Part shown: positions 6,695-9,126 of the stretch, in pieces
Layout of the letters: the number at the start of each line of letters is the position of its first letter
Position numbering within the stretch: the stretch's first letter is position 1
From: Burkholderiales bacterium
GTDB taxonomy: Bacteria > Pseudomonadota > Gammaproteobacteria > Burkholderiales > SHXO01
Reading direction: 5' to 3'
DNA: 9,126 bases
NCBI GenBank assembly: GCA_026125625.1
Contig: JAHCKU010000097.1
Span: 1-9,126, forward strand
Notes under the pieces: generated by a model
Databases searched by the model: none
What the model was told of the DNA's origin: nothing
The model's input: only the letters and a program-made list of their open reading frames with translations
Position numbers and translations under genes: made by a program

Positions 6695-7315
6695 TCATCC
6701 CGCGCCCGCAGGGGCCAGGACGCGAGTCGCCAGCGCCGGCGGCACGCTGGCGCCGACGGCATCACCTTCGCTGTTCTCGAGACTGGCAGCAGTCGCACGG
6801 ATGTTGGCCACGGCACCGGGCGCGCCGATGGCGTCGAGTTCCAGCACCACCGAATACACGCTGCCGATGCCAGGATCCACGCGCAAAGTGAGCTGCCCCG
6901 GCGCGCGCCCCTCGACTGCATCGCTGGCATCGCGAAAAGCGAGTACGTTTTCATCGAATACCAGATCGAGATGGCCGCGCAGGCCGACCGAGCCGGGAAT
7001 GGTGACCGTCACCTGCAGCGTGTCGCCCTGCTCCACCGTGGGCGGTGCCTGCATCAGCACGGAAAGCGATGGCTGCGGCGGCGTGCGCGCGTGCTCGACC
7101 GCCGGTCGATCGCTGCCTCCGGTCAGATTGGAGAAGTGCAGGACGCCGCGTGCGTCGCGATGGACCGTGATCCGATCGTTCGCATCTGCATCGCCCGCCA
7201 GCACGAGCGCAGCAAGCGCGACGCTCAGCGTCGCGCAGTGCTGCCGATGTGTGGGACGGACGCGCGCGCTGGACGTCCCCGATGAACGTCGTGCCGCCCG
7301 TCCGCGCAAGCTCAT
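6695..7315 (-). CDS. Secreted protein with a cohesin-like domain
   Basis: Unnamed 206 aa exported protein. The ATG at 7315 overlaps the stop of the upstream PEP-CTERM gene (ATGA), which fixes the start and implies coupled translation. The N-terminus has a long Arg-rich stretch (1-27), then a hydrophobic core ending GDADA before ND (about 28-46), a probable signal peptide. Residues 47-63 (DRITVHRDARGVLHFSN) resemble the short DUF4124 motif found at the start of several secreted proteobacterial proteins. Residues about 83-198 look like a cohesin-type beta-sandwich: a PPTVEQGDTLQVTVTI strand pair, LRGHLDLVFDENVLAFRDA, and later SVVLELDAIGAPGAVANIRATAASLENSEGD. Cohesin folds mediate protein-protein contacts. 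No PEP-CTERM or other membrane anchor is seen. The domain call is by pattern recognition only. A partner role for the neighbouring PEP-CTERM protein is inference. Confidence 0.8.
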   Translation of the reverse strand: MSLRGRAARRSSGTSSARVRPTHRQHCATLSVALAALVLAGDADANDRITVHRDARGVLHFSNLTGGSDRPAVEHARTPPQPSLSVLMQAPPTVEQGDTLQVTVTIPGSVGLRGHLDLVFDENVLAFRDASDAVEGRAPGQLTLRVDPGIGSVYSVVLELDAIGAPGAVANIRATAASLENSEGDAVGASVPPALATRVLAPAGAG

Positions 7316-8013
7316 CGTCCGCGCCGACGATGCGCGCCGATCAGCCCCAGCAGACCCAGTCCCGTCGCCAGCAGCGCGGAGGTCGACGGCTCGGGAATCT
7401 CGGTTGCAACGGCGAAGGTGAGATCGTCCACCACCGCGTAGGGACCGTAGACCACGAACCTGGCGATGAGCGCCTGATCCAGCGCGATCCCGTAGAACGC
7501 ACCGCCGTTGATGAGATCGGCCGAGGTATCGATCGGCAGGAACCAACTCTCCAGCTCGATGCCGTTCTCATCGAAAGCTGCGATCGAGATGACTTCCGGT
7601 ATGCCGAAGGTCAGGAAGTCTGGATCGTAGTTGAGGAAGGCACCGACCTTCGCCAGCTTGTTCGGCCCGAAGTCGAAGGTGATCGAGGCGGCACCGAACT
7701 GCGGATCTACACCGCCGTCGACACCAGCGAAAGTCTTGCCCAGCGACCACTCGCCGTTCGATCCCAGCCCCCATGCACCGAACGGCGCCTCGCCCAGCGA
7801 CAGGTTTCCGCCGCTGGAAGTGGCTTGCACCGAATAGCCGGTAGCGCCGCCCACCTCCACCGGCCCATTGGGATTCTCCGGCGAAACCACCAGATCGTCG
7901 AAACCGATCACACTGCCCACGAACGGCGCATCGATCAATGCCGCCTGCGCGGCAGGCGCGATCAACGCACCCGAGATCAGCGCAGCCATCCACAGCTTGT
8001 CATTTGTTTTCAT
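7312..8013 (-). CDS. PEP-CTERM domain protein, exosortase substrate
   Basis: 233 aa exported protein of unknown function. Residues 1-24 form a Sec signal peptide (LWMAALISGALIAPAAQA before ALI). The body (about 25-203) is Gly/Asp/Phe-rich, with alternating hydrophobic strands such as ASITFDFGPNKLAKVGAFLNY and ARFVVYGPYAVVDDLTFAV, consistent with a beta-sandwich. It contains no Cys. The C-terminus is a textbook PEP-CTERM sorting signal: IPEPS (206-210), a hydrophobic helix (about 211-226), then HRRRGR. Such proteins are cut by an exosortase (EpsH/XrtA family) and are usually tied to exopolysaccharide or surface display; no exosortase gene is in the window. The ATG at 8013 has AGGAG 7 nt upstream (8021-8025). 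It lies 33 nt after the phosphatase-like gene and overlaps the cohesin-like gene by 4 nt. Confidence 0.92.
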   Translation of the reverse strand: MKTNDKLWMAALISGALIAPAAQAALIDAPFVGSVIGFDDLVVSPENPNGPVEVGGATGYSVQATSSGGNLSLGEAPFGAWGLGSNGEWSLGKTFAGVDGGVDPQFGAASITFDFGPNKLAKVGAFLNYDPDFLTFGIPEVISIAAFDENGIELESWFLPIDTSADLINGGAFYGIALDQALIARFVVYGPYAVVDDLTFAVATEIPEPSTSALLATGLGLLGLIGAHRRRGR

Positions 8014-8046
8014 GGTTCGTCTCCTGTTGTCGGAATCCCGTCGAGC

Positions 8047-9126
8047 TCATGCGCCGATTACGCCGCCGTCGTTGCGGGTGATGACCACCACCCCCGATCG
8101 CGGCCGGCCGGTCGGTCCATAACCCTGCGAGTTTGGCCACTTGCTGATGCGCTCCGGCTGCGTCGGATCACCGGCGTCGCCTGCGCCTTCACCGGGATGC
8201 TGAATGCCGACGAACAGCGTCCTGCCGTCGGGCGTGCCGGCGATGCCGGTGATCTCGGCGCCATATGGGCCGGTGAGGAAACGCCTGATCTGGCGCGTCT
8301 CCGGATCGGCCGCGAGCATCATGTTGTTGGGCATGTTCACGTAGTTGGTCACACCCAACGCACTCGAAGAGATGTCGGTCTGGATCCACAGGCGCCCTTC
8401 CTGATCGAACCAGATGCCATCCGGGCTCCCGAATGTGTCGCCGTTGATGTTCCCTTCATCGGGGCCGGTCGCATCGGCGTCGAGGTCCGGATCGCCGGCG
8501 AGGACGAAGATGTCCCAATTGAAGGTGGTCGAACCCAGGTCGCCACCGGCTTCGTCCCAGCGGATGATGTGGCCGTAACGATTCGGCGCGCGCGGATTGG
8601 CTTCGTCCACTGCCGCTTCGGTGCGCCCGCTGTTGTTGGTGAGCGTGCAGTACACCTGCTTGGTGGTGGGGTGGACGGCAATCCACTCCGGCCGATCCAT
8701 CGGCGTGGCGCCTACGATGTCGGCTGCGCGACGGGTATCGATCAGCATTCGGCCCAGATCGCCGCCATAGGCAGCGTTGAGCGCCGGCACGTTCATGGAC
8801 AACTCCAGCCACTGGCCGTCACCCGCCCCGTCCCTGGTCGCGGCGCCGGCATTGAACCTGGCCACGTACAGGGTGCCGTGGTCGAGCAGATCGAGATTTG
8901 CTGTACGGTTGACGGGGTTATAAGGTTGCGCGCTGATCCACTTGTAGATGTACTCGTTGACCTGATCGTCGCCGGAGTAGATCACCAGGCGGCCATCGCT
9001 GGCGATGGCATAGGCTGCATTCTCGTGCTTGAAGCGCCCCAGCGAAGTGCGCTTGACCGGCGGTCGGCTGGGATTGAAGGGATCGATCTCGACCATCCAG
9101 CCGAAACGATTCGGCTCGTTGTTGCG
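8047..9126 (-). CDS. PhoX/DUF839-family phosphatase-like protein (5' end outside window)
   Basis: The last 359 residues of a longer protein that continues beyond the window edge; the ATG at 9096 is internal, because the frame is open to 9126 and reads NEPNRFGWMVEIDP across it. That motif, GRFKHENAAY, TPMDRPEW (about residues 141-148 of the fragment), FGSPDGIWFD (about 232-241) and the closing SGVVVITRNDGGVIGA are hallmarks of the PhoX/DUF839 family. Characterised PhoX enzymes are exported alkaline phosphatases that use calcium and iron and release phosphate from organic esters. The C-terminus appears complete. The family is often exported by Tat, but the N-terminus is not visible here. Its short gap to the PEP-CTERM gene suggests one operon. 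Whether this member is an active phosphatase cannot be told from the fragment. Confidence 0.9.
   Translation of the reverse strand, partial: RNNEPNRFGWMVEIDPFNPSRPPVKRTSLGRFKHENAAYAIASDGRLVIYSGDDQVNEYIYKWISAQPYNPVNRTANLDLLDHGTLYVARFNAGAATRDGAGDGQWLELSMNVPALNAAYGGDLGRMLIDTRRAADIVGATPMDRPEWIAVHPTTKQVYCTLTNNSGRTEAAVDEANPRAPNRYGHIIRWDEAGGDLGSTTFNWDIFVLAGDPDLDADATGPDEGNINGDTFGSPDGIWFDQEGRLWIQTDISSSALGVTNYVNMPNNMMLAADPETRQIRRFLTGPYGAEITGIAGTPDGRTLFVGIQHPGEGAGDAGDPTQPERISKWPNSQGYGPTGRPRSGVVVITRNDGGVIGA

Noticed and set aside
6297..6698. A minus-strand frame whose ATG overlaps the cohesin-like stop (ATGA)
   Set aside because: The overlap looks like coupling, but most of the frame overlaps mutY out of frame and the product is a low-complexity Arg/Ala-rich sequence.
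5936..7285. A 449-codon open frame on the plus strand across mutY and the cohesin-like gene
   Set aside because: It is antisense to mutY, whose catalytic and Fe-S motifs are intact, and its translation is Arg/Ala/His-rich without any domain.

Overview
The window is a GC-rich chromosomal segment that most resembles a gammaproteobacterium, or a lineage near the beta/gamma boundary. The first part is the conserved lptB-rpoN-hpf cluster. It carries an hprK gene, a feature of Neisseria, Xanthomonas and related groups rather than of enterics. No phage, insertion sequence, tRNA, rRNA or CRISPR array was seen.

Plus-strand block (1-5369), all genes head to tail: the 3' end of lptB (lipopolysaccharide export ATPase), rpoN (sigma-54), hpf (ribosome hibernation factor), hprK (HPr kinase/phosphorylase), rapZ (RNase adapter/nucleotide-binding protein), a small exported protein with an adhesin-E-like domain, and ubiX (flavin prenyltransferase). 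From hpf to ubiX the genes are separated by 28 nt or less, and the last two junctions overlap by 4 nt (GTGA, ATGA), so this looks like one translationally coupled operon. ptsN (EIIA-Ntr), which normally sits between hpf and hprK/rapZ, is absent: hpf and hprK are 9 nt apart. No HPr or EI gene follows rapZ.

Minus-strand block (9126-5411), convergent with the first: the C-terminal part of a PhoX/DUF839-type phosphatase, a PEP-CTERM exosortase-substrate protein, a secreted cohesin-like protein whose ATG overlaps the PEP-CTERM stop codon, and mutY (adenine glycosylase). The first three form a compact cassette of exported or surface proteins (33-nt gap, then a 4-nt overlap). A hairpin separates this cassette from mutY. 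The two blocks meet tail to tail in a 41-nt gap with a short hairpin.

The housekeeping genes are secure. The more novel material is (i) the phosphatase / PEP-CTERM / cohesin-like cassette, (ii) the adhesin-E-like coiled-coil protein inserted between rapZ and ubiX, (iii) loss of ptsN beside an intact hprK, and (iv) RNA structures or start-site ambiguities at hpf, rapZ and mutY. Nothing here amounts to a demonstrated new system; the minus-strand cassette is the best candidate.
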